Of a stretch of DNA of 33,183 nucleotides, positions 7,378-15,718 are shown piece after piece. The notes under the pieces are model-generated. The model was not told the DNA's origin, did no database searches, and saw only the letters and a list, made by a program, of their open reading frames with translations. This DNA is from Oscillospiraceae bacterium (GTDB lineage Bacteria > Bacillota > Clostridia > Oscillospirales > Ruminococcaceae), in assembly GCA_009784625.1 (NCBI GenBank), contig WRBI01000030.1, positions 1 through 33,183 of the forward strand, given 5' to 3'. The number at the start of each line of letters is the position of its first letter. The stretch's first letter is position 1. Position numbers and translations under genes: made by a program.

Positions 7378-7675
7378 CTAATAGAGAAACGGACAGGAGT
7401 GGACCCGGATTCCGCTCCTGTCCGTTATGTCCCAATTTATCAGCCCTTTTAGCTTTCCTTGATTTGTTACCTTCTGCCTGCTAATCCGCCGCTCCGCGAA
7501 CTCTTTCTGGATGTTTTCATCCTCTAACATAGCTTGCATGGTGGCAGCGGGGCCGGACGAGGGCTTCAATTTTATAGGTGTAAACGTGCTAGATGTGCTT
7601 AATTTATATATCAGTTCTCTTGCTGGGTTTATGGTTTTGCCACAAACCCATTATAGCATGTCAACCCGCAAACCC
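7378..7675 (-). other. Unrecognised minus-strand open frame in gene-poor DNA (7196-7730)
   Basis: A minus-strand frame can be read from about 7650 (FVAKTINPARELIYKLS) through an ATG at 7569 (KPSSGPAATMQAMLEDENI) to a stop at 7378, roughly 90 residues, charged and hydrophilic. I do not recognise it. An extended -10 (TGCTATAAT, minus strand, about 7655-7663) lies at its upstream edge. Its last codons overlap a 16-bp hairpin (7388-7403 with 7411-7426, one wobble). It may be a remnant of a mobile gene. I see nothing else convincing in 7196-7730. Confidence 0.25.
7388..7426. repeat. Strong 16-bp stem-loop
   Basis: AACGGACAGGAGTGGA (7388-7403) pairs with TCCGCTCCTGTCCGTT (7411-7426) with one T-G wobble and a 7-base loop. 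No clear T-run follows on the plus strand. It could be a terminator for the small minus-strand frame or part of a repeat. Confidence 0.6.
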
Positions 7676-7730
7676 TGTTTTGTTGCTGGTTTTGCAATTC
7701 TGGCAAAGTTTAACCCACAGACTAATAAAC

Positions 7731-8310
7731 ATACCCCCGCAAAGCGGGGTATTTCATTGAGCCCTATAAGGGACTAACGCCGGCAGTGCCTAAAGGCACA
7801 TGGCGGTTCCGCCAGCCGCATGGAGATTGTTACTTGCTACCCTTAAAAGGGTCTACGTGCTCTTTGAGCGTCATCTGATCGCGCATCATATCCTCGCTTT
7901 CCTGATTCTTTATGTACGCTTCAATCGCCTACTTGTTTCTTCCAACCGTGCTCACGCAGTACCTTTTGCACCAAAATACCCAATTAACATAATTATACTT
8001 CAAATTTACATGTTTTTCAAATATCAAAAGTATGCTTTTTCCTTTGAAATATCCCATAAAACTTGATGCTGACATCTTTGGTGGTATTGACACAAGCATA
8101 TGCACATGGTCTGAGCACATGTATGCTTCATGTATCTCTACCCTTTGTTTGAGCATAACTCTCGCAATATCTTCCCATATCCGCTTTCAGTTTGCCATAT
8201 ATCAGCTTTCTGCGATACTTTGGTGCGAACACAATATGGTACTTGCAATTCCATTTCGTAGAGAGAAGCTATTGTTGTCACCCATCTGCTTGACCTCCTT
8301 CTGATTGGTT
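7731..8310 (-). mobile_element. Decayed IS200/IS605-type insertion sequence
   Basis: The stretch carries a degenerate tnpA and, beyond its 3' end, structured sequence typical of this family: CCCCGC/GCGGGG around AA (about 7734-7748), then nested pairs in GTGCC/GGCAC and GGCGG/CCGCC (about 7787-7816). IS200-type elements have such hairpins instead of inverted terminal repeats. The exact ends cannot be fixed by eye. Only the Y1 transposase is represented, with no tnpB. Confidence 0.65.
7830..8285 (-). pseudogene. tnpA: IS200-like transposase TnpA, frameshifted
   Basis: The family-typical sequence is recoverable only by changing frame. WNCKYHIVFAPKYRRKLIYGK (read in one frame near 8240) gives way to ILRELCSNKG and then VEIHEAYMCSDHVHMLVS, which holds the HxH metal motif (HVHM) of the Y1 HUH transposases. 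PPKMSASSFMGYFKGKS and TVGRNK follow, then TAG at 7929-7931, after which AIEAYIKNQ continues in frame to a TAA at 7830. At least two frameshifts, a small N-terminal deletion and one nonsense codon make it inactive. The length (about 152 codons) fits intact family members. AAGGAGG precedes the original ATG at 8285. Confidence 0.85.
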
Positions 8311-8613
8311 TGGTGCAGTCGGCAGACCGCATCCTTACTCTATCAAAGGGAGTTTTTTATCGCAATTTCGCTACAAGTTTTATCCCCGGCATTCTGTGGT
8401 TTTCGTTGGGCAATAAGAGGATTCCACACATGAACAATAGAGAATTGACTGCCGCACTTCTTTGTCATAATGGGCACTTGCAAAAATGAATAGCTCATGA
8501 CTCACACGATGAGTGCGGTACTGTATCATATTTAAGAAATTCTGTGCGCTTATGTATTGTACACAAATTTTTGCGGACACTTTCAATATTTTAACCAAAT
8601 TGGCGATTATTTG
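8311..8613. other. Gene-free AT-rich stretch
   Basis: I see no convincing gene. A minus-strand open frame (8380-8658, 92 codons, with QYRTHRVSHELFIFASAHYDKEV) runs across the promoter of the next operon and matches nothing I know. It could be a remnant. Confidence 0.3.
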
Positions 8614-8695
8614 TTGACAGCATTCCTGCACTGTGCTATACTGCTGGCAAACAGACAACTTTTAAATAATTTGTATAATCATATTCAAGTTGTCT
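8614..8695 (+). promoter_or_regulatory. Promoter and inverted repeat upstream of nucleoside importer operon 1
   Basis: Perfect TTGACA (8614-8619), 17 bases, TATACT (8637-8642). Just downstream, AGACAACTT (8653-8661) and AAGTTGTCT (8687-8695) form a perfect 9-bp inverted repeat with a 25-base AT-rich centre that contains TATAAT. The arms could be operator half-sites or an RNA stem in the leader. AGACAA/TTGTCT resembles half-sites of GntR regulators of the HutC/UTRA class, one of which is encoded at 15719. Confidence 0.7.
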
Positions 8696-8718
8696 AAAAT
8701 GTCAAGGAGGAATGATCT

Positions 8719-9861
8719 GTGAAAAAGACTTTAGCGTTTGTTTTATCATTGGTATTGTTAGCCGCGATAGGGTTTGGCGGGTGTGGGGCGGCACCTGACA
8801 CATCACCCGCACAACCGGCCGCGCCTGCGGCCCAAGAGCCTGCCCAGACACCGGACGGTGATGCTTCGGCCGACCAGCCTGCCGGCAGAGTGGCTGTTGT
8901 GTTGGGAGTAGGCGGGCTTGGCGACCAAGGGTTTAACGACCTTGTCTATGCCGGAGCACTCAGAGCACAGCAGGAGTTAGGCGTTGAATTCGATTACGCT
9001 GAACCCACGCAAATCGCTGACTTTGAAATCATTATCCGCGACCTTGCAAGCTCCGGAAGCTACGATCTTATTGTCAACGTGGGCTTTAACCAAATCGACC
9101 CGCTAATCCGGATTGCCTCCGAGTTTCCCGACCAGATTTTCGCGCTGATCGACGGTGTAGTTGACGCTCCAAACGTAATCAGCTACATAAGCAGAGAAGA
9201 GGAGGGCTCGTTCCTGGTGGGTGCGCTCGCTGGGCTTATGAACTTGAACGCTGAGCACTATGGCCTTAATGTTGAAAACACGATCGGCTTTGTTGGCGCG
9301 ATGGAAAACCCGCTGATTGTAAAGTTCGGCGCGGGATTTGCCGCAGGCGCACGGTTTGTAAACCCCGACATCCAAGTGCTTGCAGACTTCGTTGGCGGCG
9401 CAAGCCCGTTCAGTGACCCGACAACCGCGCAGGAAATTGCCATCGCCCAAAACACCAGGGGCGCAAACATTGTCTACCACGCGGCGGGCGGCTCGGGCAT
9501 AGGCGTCTTCCAAGCGGCGGCAGAGCGCGACTTCTTCGCAATTGGCGTAAATCAAAACCAAAACATGATTGAACCTGACCACATCATCGCAAGTATGCTC
9601 AAGCGCGTTGACACCGCTACATTCAACGCAATTCAGGCTACTGTTGTGGACGGGAACCCTCCTGCCGGCTCAACAATCGTGCTTGGGCTCGCCGAAGAGG
9701 GCGTGGGATTCACGCTCGAATTTAGCAACATTCAAATTGACGCGTCTGACGTTGCTATTGTCAACAGCCTGCGCGATCAGATTATCGCGGGCGCGCTGGT
9801 TGTACCGGAAACCTTCGCCGAGGTCGACGCTTTCCTCGCGGCCAACCAATTCCAAGGCTAA
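8719..9861 (+). CDS. BMP-family nucleoside-binding lipoprotein, importer 1
   Basis: This extracytoplasmic substrate-binding protein belongs to a nucleoside ABC importer of the BmpA/PnrA/NupN type. It has 380 residues from a GTG start, chosen because AGGAGG lies 8 bases upstream. Residues 1-21 form a lipoprotein signal ending FGGC (lipidated C22). A short Ala/Pro/Asp-rich linker follows, then the BMP fold starting VAVVLGVGGLGDQGFNDLVYAGA, with SYISREEEGSFLVGALAG and IGFVGAMENPLIVKFGAGF, all typical. The ligand is probably a purine or pyrimidine nucleoside, supported by the neighbouring deaminases and phosphorylase. It is the first gene of the operon. A structured element separates it from the ATPase gene. 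Confidence 0.93.
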   Translation: MKKTLAFVLSLVLLAAIGFGGCGAAPDTSPAQPAAPAAQEPAQTPDGDASADQPAGRVAVVLGVGGLGDQGFNDLVYAGALRAQQELGVEFDYAEPTQIADFEIIIRDLASSGSYDLIVNVGFNQIDPLIRIASEFPDQIFALIDGVVDAPNVISYISREEEGSFLVGALAGLMNLNAEHYGLNVENTIGFVGAMENPLIVKFGAGFAAGARFVNPDIQVLADFVGGASPFSDPTTAQEIAIAQNTRGANIVYHAAGGSGIGVFQAAAERDFFAIGVNQNQNMIEPDHIIASMLKRVDTATFNAIQATVVDGNPPAGSTIVLGLAEEGVGFTLEFSNIQIDASDVAIVNSLRDQIIAGALVVPETFAEVDAFLAANQFQG

Positions 9862-9904
9862 CCAATTACTAAGCGATGGGGGCTTGGCTCCCATCACTGC
9901 TCTA

Positions 9905-10066
9905 GAGTGTGTCTTTAAACTGCTTGTCGCATCATCGCGGTACAGATATGCCTGTCATTTCACACAAAAAACGCAGGCAATGCTTTGTGTATTAACGAGG
10001 CTTTTTGTGCGAAAGGGCGGGTGACGCTGTGCCGCGACGGGGTAGCAATGCGCTAAAGACACACTC
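9905..10066. repeat. 162-bp long-palindrome element between importer genes
   Basis: The ends are a perfect 13-bp inverted repeat, GAGTGTGTCTTTA (9905-9917) and TAAAGACACACTC (10054-10066). Inside are further nested inverted pairs: CGCGGTACAG with CTGTGCCGCG (one wobble), and TTTCACACAAAAA with TTTTTGTGCGAAA. The whole stretch can fold as one long imperfect hairpin. It fills the gap between the BMP gene and its ATPase gene. It may be a MITE-like insertion, or a structure that stabilises the BMP message and lowers read-through. Confidence 0.75.
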
Positions 10067-10086
10067 CAGGTATATGAGGTGATAAA

Positions 10087-11601
10087 GTGCCGAGTATTGA
10101 AATGCGTGGCATTACCAAGCGGTTTTCCAACGTAGTGGCGAACGATGAGGTAACTTTTTGCGTTAGCCAGGGTGAAATTCACAGCCTTTTGGGCGAAAAC
10201 GGTGCGGGCAAATCCACGTTGATGAAAGTGCTTTTCGGTCTTTACAAGCAAGATGAAGGCGAAATTATCATTGATGGCAGGCGGGTTGATATACGCTCTC
10301 CGCGCGATGCTTACCATTTGGGCATTGGTATGGTACACCAGCATTTTATGCTTGTAAACAACATGAGCGTGCTCGAAAACATAATACTGGGCAACGAGCA
10401 AGGCAATGTTGTTATCGACAAGCAGAAAAACCGCGAAATTGTTCAGCGGCTTTCAGCCCTGTACAACTTTGAAGTTGACCTGGACGCCAAAATTTCTTCC
10501 CTTTCGGTGGGAATGAAACAGCGGGTAGAGATACTAAAGACCCTGTATCGCGGGGCTGAGATGATCATATTTGACGAACCAACCGCAGTGCTGACACCGC
10601 TGGAATCCTCACAGCTTCTCGCCATGCTCACAGATATGAAAAAGCAGGGCAAGACAATCGTGTTCATCACGCACAAGCTGGGCGAGACAATGGCGGTCTC
10701 AGACAAGGTTACGGTTTTGCGCGGCGGCAAGCTGGTTGGTACTCTTGACACGGCCAGTACAACGCCCGAAGAGCTCGCGCGCCTGATGGTGGGCCGTGAA
10801 ATAACGTTTGACATCGATAAAAAAACCAAGCAGACAGGTGAAGTTGTTCTTTCGGTTCAGGGTGTTAAGCTTATGCCCAATTCGCAGTCAACGTGCTCGT
10901 TTGATATACGCGCGGGCGAGGTATTCGGGGTGGCCGGAGTTGACGGCAACGGACAGCAAGAACTTGAAGAAGTTGTAATGGGCCTTACCGGCTGCAAAAC
11001 CGGGCGGATATTACTGAACGGTAAAGAGATCAGCAGTATGAGCGTGGCAGCGCGGCGCAAGCTGAAAATTGGATATATACCATCCGACCGGTTCAAGCAG
11101 GCAATTTTGCCGCGCTATAACTTAACCGATAACTACCTGCTGGGCAATCAGTTCTCCGATGATTTTGTAAAGCGCGGCATAGTCTCGCACAAGTTCTTAA
11201 AAAAACGAGCCGGTGAGCAGATGAAAGGGTTTGATGTGCGCTTTGCCGACGATGGCCAGAGCATGAACTCTCTTTCGGGCGGCAACCAGCAAAAGTTTGT
11301 GCTAAGCCGGGAGGTGGGCAAGAACCCCGCCTTAATCGTGGCCTGCCAGCCGGTGCGCGGGCTGGACATCAATGCCATACAGTTTGTAAGAAACACCCTG
11401 CTCGAATTGCGGGAGCGCAACAAAGCTATACTTTTGATATCGGCCGAGCTCTCCGACTTGTTCCAGCTTTCCGACCGAATTGGTGTGCTTTACAAAGGTG
11501 ACCTGATGGCGGTGCGGCCGGCCGAACAGTACACAAATGAATCGATAAGCCTTTTAATGGCGGGAAGAGAGGCGGGTGACGCAGATGAAACGGATCGCTG
11601 A
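10087..11601 (+). CDS. Nucleoside ABC importer ATPase (two NBDs), importer 1
   Basis: This 504-residue cytoplasmic ATPase contains two fused nucleotide-binding domains, as in NupO and RbsA-like sugar/nucleoside importers. Domain 1 has Walker A GENGAGKST (36-44), signature LSVGMKQRVE, Walker B MIIFDEPTAVLTP and switch FITHKLGE. Domain 2 has a degenerate Walker A (GVDGNGQQELEE), signature LSGGNQQKFVLSREV and a Walker B variant LIVACQPVRGLD, as usual for the non-catalytic half of this class. The GTG start is preceded by GAGGTGA. It overlaps the next permease gene by up to 26 bases. It powers uptake with the permeases at 11576 and 12633. Confidence 0.95.
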   Translation: MPSIEMRGITKRFSNVVANDEVTFCVSQGEIHSLLGENGAGKSTLMKVLFGLYKQDEGEIIIDGRRVDIRSPRDAYHLGIGMVHQHFMLVNNMSVLENIILGNEQGNVVIDKQKNREIVQRLSALYNFEVDLDAKISSLSVGMKQRVEILKTLYRGAEMIIFDEPTAVLTPLESSQLLAMLTDMKKQGKTIVFITHKLGETMAVSDKVTVLRGGKLVGTLDTASTTPEELARLMVGREITFDIDKKTKQTGEVVLSVQGVKLMPNSQSTCSFDIRAGEVFGVAGVDGNGQQELEEVVMGLTGCKTGRILLNGKEISSMSVAARRKLKIGYIPSDRFKQAILPRYNLTDNYLLGNQFSDDFVKRGIVSHKFLKKRAGEQMKGFDVRFADDGQSMNSLSGGNQQKFVLSREVGKNPALIVACQPVRGLDINAIQFVRNTLLELRERNKAILLISAELSDLFQLSDRIGVLYKGDLMAVRPAEQYTNESISLLMAGREAGDADETDR

Positions 11602-12646
11602 TTACCTGCCCGGTATATTGTATGCCTTTGCGGCGATTGTGCTTGCAATTCTTGTGTCCTCAGGCATTATGCTGCTTATCGGCAACGACCCGCTTCTTGC
11701 TTTCACCGCTCTTTTTGACGGGGCTTTCGGATCGGTCAACTCGCTTGCAAACACCCTTAGCATGAGCATACCGCTTATGTTTACCGGGCTTGCGTTTTCC
11801 TACGCCATGAAAGGCGGGCTGTTTAATATTGGCGGCGAGGGGCAGTTGTATATCGGCGCGTTTGCCTCAACGGTTGTGGCGCTTGCGCTTCAGGGAGCAC
11901 CTGCTGTTATAGTGATGCCACTTGCCATTTTAAGCGGTATGCTTGCCGGCGGGCTGCTTGGCGGGTTTATCGGGCTTATCAAAGTAAAACTGCGGGTGCA
12001 TGAGGTTATTGTCGCTATCATGTTCAACTATATAGCAATGCTGCTGACCTCCTATTTCGTGAACGGGCCGCTGCTGGCCGAGGGCAGCATGACCCCGCAA
12101 ACCGAGCGCATTCCCGACGCGTTTTTGTTCACTCGTATCCTCCCGCGCACCCAACTTACCACCGCGCTGTATCTTGGCTTGGTGGTGGCGGTGGCGACCT
12201 ACTTCTTCTTTAAGAAGACCAGGATTGGCTACAACATCCGCGCGGTGGGCGAAAACCCGACCGCCGCCAAAGTTTCCGGGGTGAACATAACTGCAACAAC
12301 CATGCTTGCAATGGGGCTTTCCGGCTCGGTGGCCGCACTGGCGGGCATAACCGAGGTATTTGGCAAGCATGACCGCTTTATTGACGGTTTCTCGCCCGGG
12401 TTCGGCTTTACCGGGATTGCCGTTGCGGTTTTGGGCAACAACAACCCCTTCGGGATTATCGCAACCGCGCTATTATTCGGGGCGCTTAACTCGGGGGCGC
12501 TTAGGATGAGCCACGCGGCTGGGATATCTTCAAGTATGGTGATGGTCGTGCAGGGGCTGGTAATCCTGTTTGTCGCGACGCCGGCAATCACACGCGGTAT
12601 CTTCAAGGCCGTAAGGGTCAGGAGGTTAGCGCATGGAAAACCTTAG
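11576..12646 (+). CDS. Nucleoside ABC importer permease A, importer 1
   Basis: This integral membrane permease (about 356 residues) of the BPD_transp_2 type is like B. subtilis NupP. It shows many hydrophobic segments, the family stretch FSYAMKGGLFNIGGEGQLYIGAF and the cytoplasmic coupling region RAVGENPTAAKVSGV. The start is ambiguous between GTG 11576 and ATG 11585. Both overlap the ATPase gene. GAGAGGCGGGTG before 11585 makes the ATG slightly more attractive. It overlaps the next gene by 14 bases. It would form a heterodimeric channel with the second permease. Confidence 0.93.
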   Translation: MTQMKRIADYLPGILYAFAAIVLAILVSSGIMLLIGNDPLLAFTALFDGAFGSVNSLANTLSMSIPLMFTGLAFSYAMKGGLFNIGGEGQLYIGAFASTVVALALQGAPAVIVMPLAILSGMLAGGLLGGFIGLIKVKLRVHEVIVAIMFNYIAMLLTSYFVNGPLLAEGSMTPQTERIPDAFLFTRILPRTQLTTALYLGLVVAVATYFFFKKTRIGYNIRAVGENPTAAKVSGVNITATTMLAMGLSGSVAALAGITEVFGKHDRFIDGFSPGFGFTGIAVAVLGNNNPFGIIATALLFGALNSGALRMSHAAGISSSMVMVVQGLVILFVATPAITRGIFKAVRVRRLAHGKP

Positions 12647-13550
12647 CCATATACTTTCTGCCGACATGTTGTTTATGACCTTGCGCCTTGCTATACCAAT
12701 AGGTCTTGCGGCCATTGGCGGCACGATCTGTGAGCGCAGCGGGATTGTCAACCTCGGCCTTGAGGGGATGATGCTGATGGGCGCTTTTGGCGGGGTGTTG
12801 GGTTCGCACATTACCGGCAACCCTTGGCTGGGCATTGTCTTTGCCGTATTCATCGCGGGTGCTATGGGACTTATACACGCCGTTTTGTGCATACACTACC
12901 GCACCAGCCAAACGGTCAGCGGCGTTGGTATCAACATATTGGCCGGAGGGCTGACGGTTGTGCTAACGCGGGCAGTCTGGCAAGTGGACGGCAGAAGCGG
13001 CGCGGTTGAGCGAATCCCAACCGTAACAATACCGGGGCTCTCGGATATACCGGCGCTGGGGGCGTTGTTTACCGGGCAATCGCCATATGTCTACTTGACA
13101 GTCGCGATAGCGGTTGCGGCGTGGTTTGTTTTCTACAAGACTAAAGTGGGCCTGCGCTTGCGCGCAATCGGCGACCATCCCCAAGCGGCGGCTGCCGCCG
13201 GGGTCAATGTTAAGCGGTATAGGTATGCCGCCGTTATTACCAGCGGTATGTTGTGCGGGCTGGCCGGGGCGTACCTTTCAATCGTACACAGCAATATGTT
13301 TATTAACGATATGGTTGCCGGGCGTGGGTTTATGGCGCTGGCCGCAAATATCTTCGGCGGCTGGAACCCAATCGGCTCAATATTGGCGAGCATTGTGTTC
13401 GCGTTTGCGCAGGCCATGCGAATCACGCTGGCGCTTGATATCCCCGACCAGTTTATTCAGATGTTCCCATATATTCTCACACTACTCGTGCTAATCGCAG
13501 CCGGGCGCAAGGCAAGAGGTCCCGAAGCACTTGGCAGGATGGAGGATTAA
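12633..13550 (+). CDS. Nucleoside ABC importer permease B, importer 1
   Basis: A 305-residue membrane protein of the same family, NupQ-like. It has LAIPIGLAAIGGTICERSGIVNLGLEGMML at the start, the coupling sequence RAIGDHPQAAAAAGV and VAGRGFMALAANIFGGWNP, hallmarks of the second permease in BMP systems. It begins within the last codons of permease A and stops 2 bases before the amidohydrolase gene, so transport and catabolism are one transcription unit. Confidence 0.94.
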   Translation: MENLSHILSADMLFMTLRLAIPIGLAAIGGTICERSGIVNLGLEGMMLMGAFGGVLGSHITGNPWLGIVFAVFIAGAMGLIHAVLCIHYRTSQTVSGVGINILAGGLTVVLTRAVWQVDGRSGAVERIPTVTIPGLSDIPALGALFTGQSPYVYLTVAIAVAAWFVFYKTKVGLRLRAIGDHPQAAAAAGVNVKRYRYAAVITSGMLCGLAGAYLSIVHSNMFINDMVAGRGFMALAANIFGGWNPIGSILASIVFAFAQAMRITLALDIPDQFIQMFPYILTLLVLIAAGRKARGPEALGRMED

Positions 13551-13552
13551 AG

Positions 13553-14866
13553 ATGCGCTATACCCTTACCAACTGCACGGTTCTGACAGTGGATGAACAC
13601 GACAGCTTTTACCCCAACGGCGCGGTTTCGGTAGAAAGCAGCGTCATCAAGGCGGTGGGCAATGCGGCAGATATCACCCCGTGCGGCGAGGTTGTGGACA
13701 TGGGCGGCGCGCTGATCGCGCCCGGGCTTATAAACACACACACCCACTCACATTCGTCCATATTCAGGAATACGGCGGACGACCTGCGCTTGATGGAGTG
13801 GCTGGAAACCGCTATGTGGCCGATGGAAAAGCGGCTGAGTGCCGAACGGGCCTATGCCGCAACCGCGCTCAGCTGCCTTGAATACATGAAAAGCGGGATA
13901 ACCACATACGCCGATCAGTTTTACTATGCCGATATCATCGCGCAAGCCGCAAAGGCCAGCGGGCTGCGCTGCTTGCTGGGCGCAACGGTCTTCTCCGGTT
14001 CTTCGCCCGAAACCGGCGACACTCTGAAAGCCGCGGTTGATTTTGTTGAGAAGTGGCGCGGCCGGGAAGATCAAACGCTGATATATCCCGCGCTGGGGCC
14101 TCACGCTCCCTATAGTGTGAGCGCTGAGATTTTCCGCGAGATATCCGCGATTGCCCGCAGATATGGGCTGGTAATCCACACACATATTTCCGAAACCGCC
14201 GAGGAGAATGCCGGCTTGCAAGAAAAAACCGGCATGTCGCCGGCCGCCTGGCTGGAAAGTCTGGGTGTGTTTGAAAACAAAGTACTCGCCGCCCATTGCG
14301 TACATCTAAGCGGCGCCGACCTGGATATCTTCGCCGCGAACAGGGTCAGCGTTTCGTATAATCCGGTCAGCAACCTCAAGCTGGTCAGCGGGATTATGAA
14401 CTACCGCAGGATGAAAGCGCGGGGCATTGTGGTGGGAATGGGCACCGACGGAGCGCAAAGCAATAACAGCATGGACCTGCTGCGCGATATGCGAACCGGC
14501 GCGCTGCTGCAAAAGCACATTGAGCAGGACGCGGCTTTCTTCACTGCCCGGGAATCGGTGAGGATGATGACCATCGACGGTGCCCGCGCACTGTTTATGG
14601 GCGAGCAGATAGGCAGCCTTGAGCCGGGCAAGTGCGCGGATATAATCGCGCTGGACTCAAACAGCCCCCGGGCTTGCCCGCTGCACCGCGGCTTGCTTGG
14701 CAGCCTTTACGGTGCTCTTGCCTATTCGCTGTGCGGCGCGGATGTAACCGATGTGATGGTAGGCGGCAGGTGGCTGATGCGCGGGCGAAAGCCGCTGCTA
14801 ATCTGCGAATCGGACATTTACAAAAACGCCCAGCAAGCATCCGAGTATCTGATCGCGCGGCCTTAA
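13553..14866 (+). CDS. Amidohydrolase, SAH/MTA deaminase-like (ATZ/TRZ family)
   Basis: This 437-residue metal-dependent hydrolase belongs to the TrzA/AtzB subgroup. The metal site can be followed in order: HTH at residues 63-65, HTH around 209-211 in a HTHISET context, AHCVHLS with H248, and GTDGAQSNNS with D299. MEWLETAMWPMEKRLS and YADQFYYADI fit members that deaminate S-adenosylhomocysteine, methylthioadenosine or adenosine to the inosyl compound. It starts 2 bases after the permease gene, so its substrate is probably what the importer brings in. A guanine or other aminopurine substrate cannot be excluded. It is followed by a promoter before the phosphorylase gene. Confidence 0.88.
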   Translation: MRYTLTNCTVLTVDEHDSFYPNGAVSVESSVIKAVGNAADITPCGEVVDMGGALIAPGLINTHTHSHSSIFRNTADDLRLMEWLETAMWPMEKRLSAERAYAATALSCLEYMKSGITTYADQFYYADIIAQAAKASGLRCLLGATVFSGSSPETGDTLKAAVDFVEKWRGREDQTLIYPALGPHAPYSVSAEIFREISAIARRYGLVIHTHISETAEENAGLQEKTGMSPAAWLESLGVFENKVLAAHCVHLSGADLDIFAANRVSVSYNPVSNLKLVSGIMNYRRMKARGIVVGMGTDGAQSNNSMDLLRDMRTGALLQKHIEQDAAFFTARESVRMMTIDGARALFMGEQIGSLEPGKCADIIALDSNSPRACPLHRGLLGSLYGALAYSLCGADVTDVMVGGRWLMRGRKPLLICESDIYKNAQQASEYLIARP

Positions 14867-14881
14867 AAAGTACAAAAGCAG

Positions 14882-14910
14882 TTGCATTGTTGATAATAGT
14901 TCATTATAAT
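14882..14910 (+). promoter_or_regulatory. Internal promoter before the nucleoside phosphorylase gene
   Basis: TTGCAT (14882-14887), a 17-base spacer and perfect TATAAT (14905-14910). The start codon follows about 30 bases downstream, with TGGAGG as ribosome binding site. Confidence 0.65.
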
Positions 14911-14938
14911 AAACACTGAATGATATGGAGGATTCGCA

Positions 14939-15715
14939 ATGTCTACACTAGACAAAAGCCAAGTAACAGCAGGTAAAAAGCAATACCACATAGCGCTTAG
15001 CCCGGGTGAAATCGGGGAGTATGTACTGCTACCGGGCGACCCCGCCCGCAGTGATATTGTGGCCAAATACTTAGACAACGCACAGCTAATGGCAAACAAC
15101 CGCGAACACCGAACTTTTACCGGAACCTATAAGGGCGTTAAAATCAGCGTTACATCTACCGGGATGGGGTGCCCCTCAACGGCTATCGCGGCGGAAGAGC
15201 TTATCAACATCGGCGCAAAAGTGCTTATCCGCATTGGCAGTTCAGCCGCCCTTGCACCCGAAATTAAGATTGGCGACCTTATGATAAGCACCGCCGCTAT
15301 GAAAAATGAGGGCACATCGCGCTTTTACGTGCCGGATGCCTTCCCGGCCGTACCCGATTTTGACCTGACCGGGCTGCTCATTAACACCGCCAGGGAGATG
15401 ACAAAGGCCACCGGGGAAAAAGTGTTCGTTGGCATATCATCAACAGATGATGCTTTTTACGGCGAAACACCCGAGTTTATCGAAAGCCTGCGCAAGCTTA
15501 AAATTATGAACATTGAAATGGAAGCGTCTGCGCTTTATACAATCGGCCACTTGCGCGATGTTAAGACTGCCTGCATTTGCGGAACTTCCGGCAACCTGAC
15601 CACTGGTGAAGTTATTTATACCCACAAGAACGAAAAGCTGGCCGAAGCGTGGGAGCGCGAAATCAAAATCGTTCTTGAGGCAATTTATCGCTATGAGAAA
15701 AATAAGGATAACTAA
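14939..15715 (+). CDS. Nucleoside phosphorylase, uridine phosphorylase-like
   Basis: This 258-residue member of nucleoside phosphorylase family I splits a nucleoside with phosphate into base and ribose-1-phosphate. LLPGDPARSD (phosphate loop, about 29-38), NNREHRTFTG, TGMGCPSTAIAAEEL, RIGSSAAL, EGTSRFYVPDAFPAVPDF and MNIEMEASALYT follow the Udp order. The last holds the ribose-binding Glu-Met-Glu. The FPAVPDF segment is closer to uridine than to purine phosphorylases, but the RIGSSAAL stretch is atypical, so specificity is open. It has its own promoter and a good TGGAGG. The GntR gene follows after 3 bases. Confidence 0.88.
   Translation: MSTLDKSQVTAGKKQYHIALSPGEIGEYVLLPGDPARSDIVAKYLDNAQLMANNREHRTFTGTYKGVKISVTSTGMGCPSTAIAAEELINIGAKVLIRIGSSAALAPEIKIGDLMISTAAMKNEGTSRFYVPDAFPAVPDFDLTGLLINTAREMTKATGEKVFVGISSTDDAFYGETPEFIESLRKLKIMNIEMEASALYTIGHLRDVKTACICGTSGNLTTGEVIYTHKNEKLAEAWEREIKIVLEAIYRYEKNKDN
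14940..14954. promoter_or_regulatory. Candidate operator dyad over the phosphorylase start codon
   Basis: TGTCTA (14940-14945), three bases, TAGACA (14949-14954) form a perfect dyad covering codons 1-5. It resembles the TGTCTAGACA-type sites of HutC/UTRA GntR proteins, and the TTGTCT half-site recurs in the operon 1 leader (8690-8695). Assignment to the regulator at 15719 is inference. Confidence 0.35.
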
Positions 15716-15718
15716 CGT

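Noticed and set aside
8643-8718. Purine or other riboswitch in the leader of importer 1
   Set aside because: The leader is only about 75 bases. I see an inverted repeat but none of the conserved purine-riboswitch junction sequences, and no terminator with T-run.
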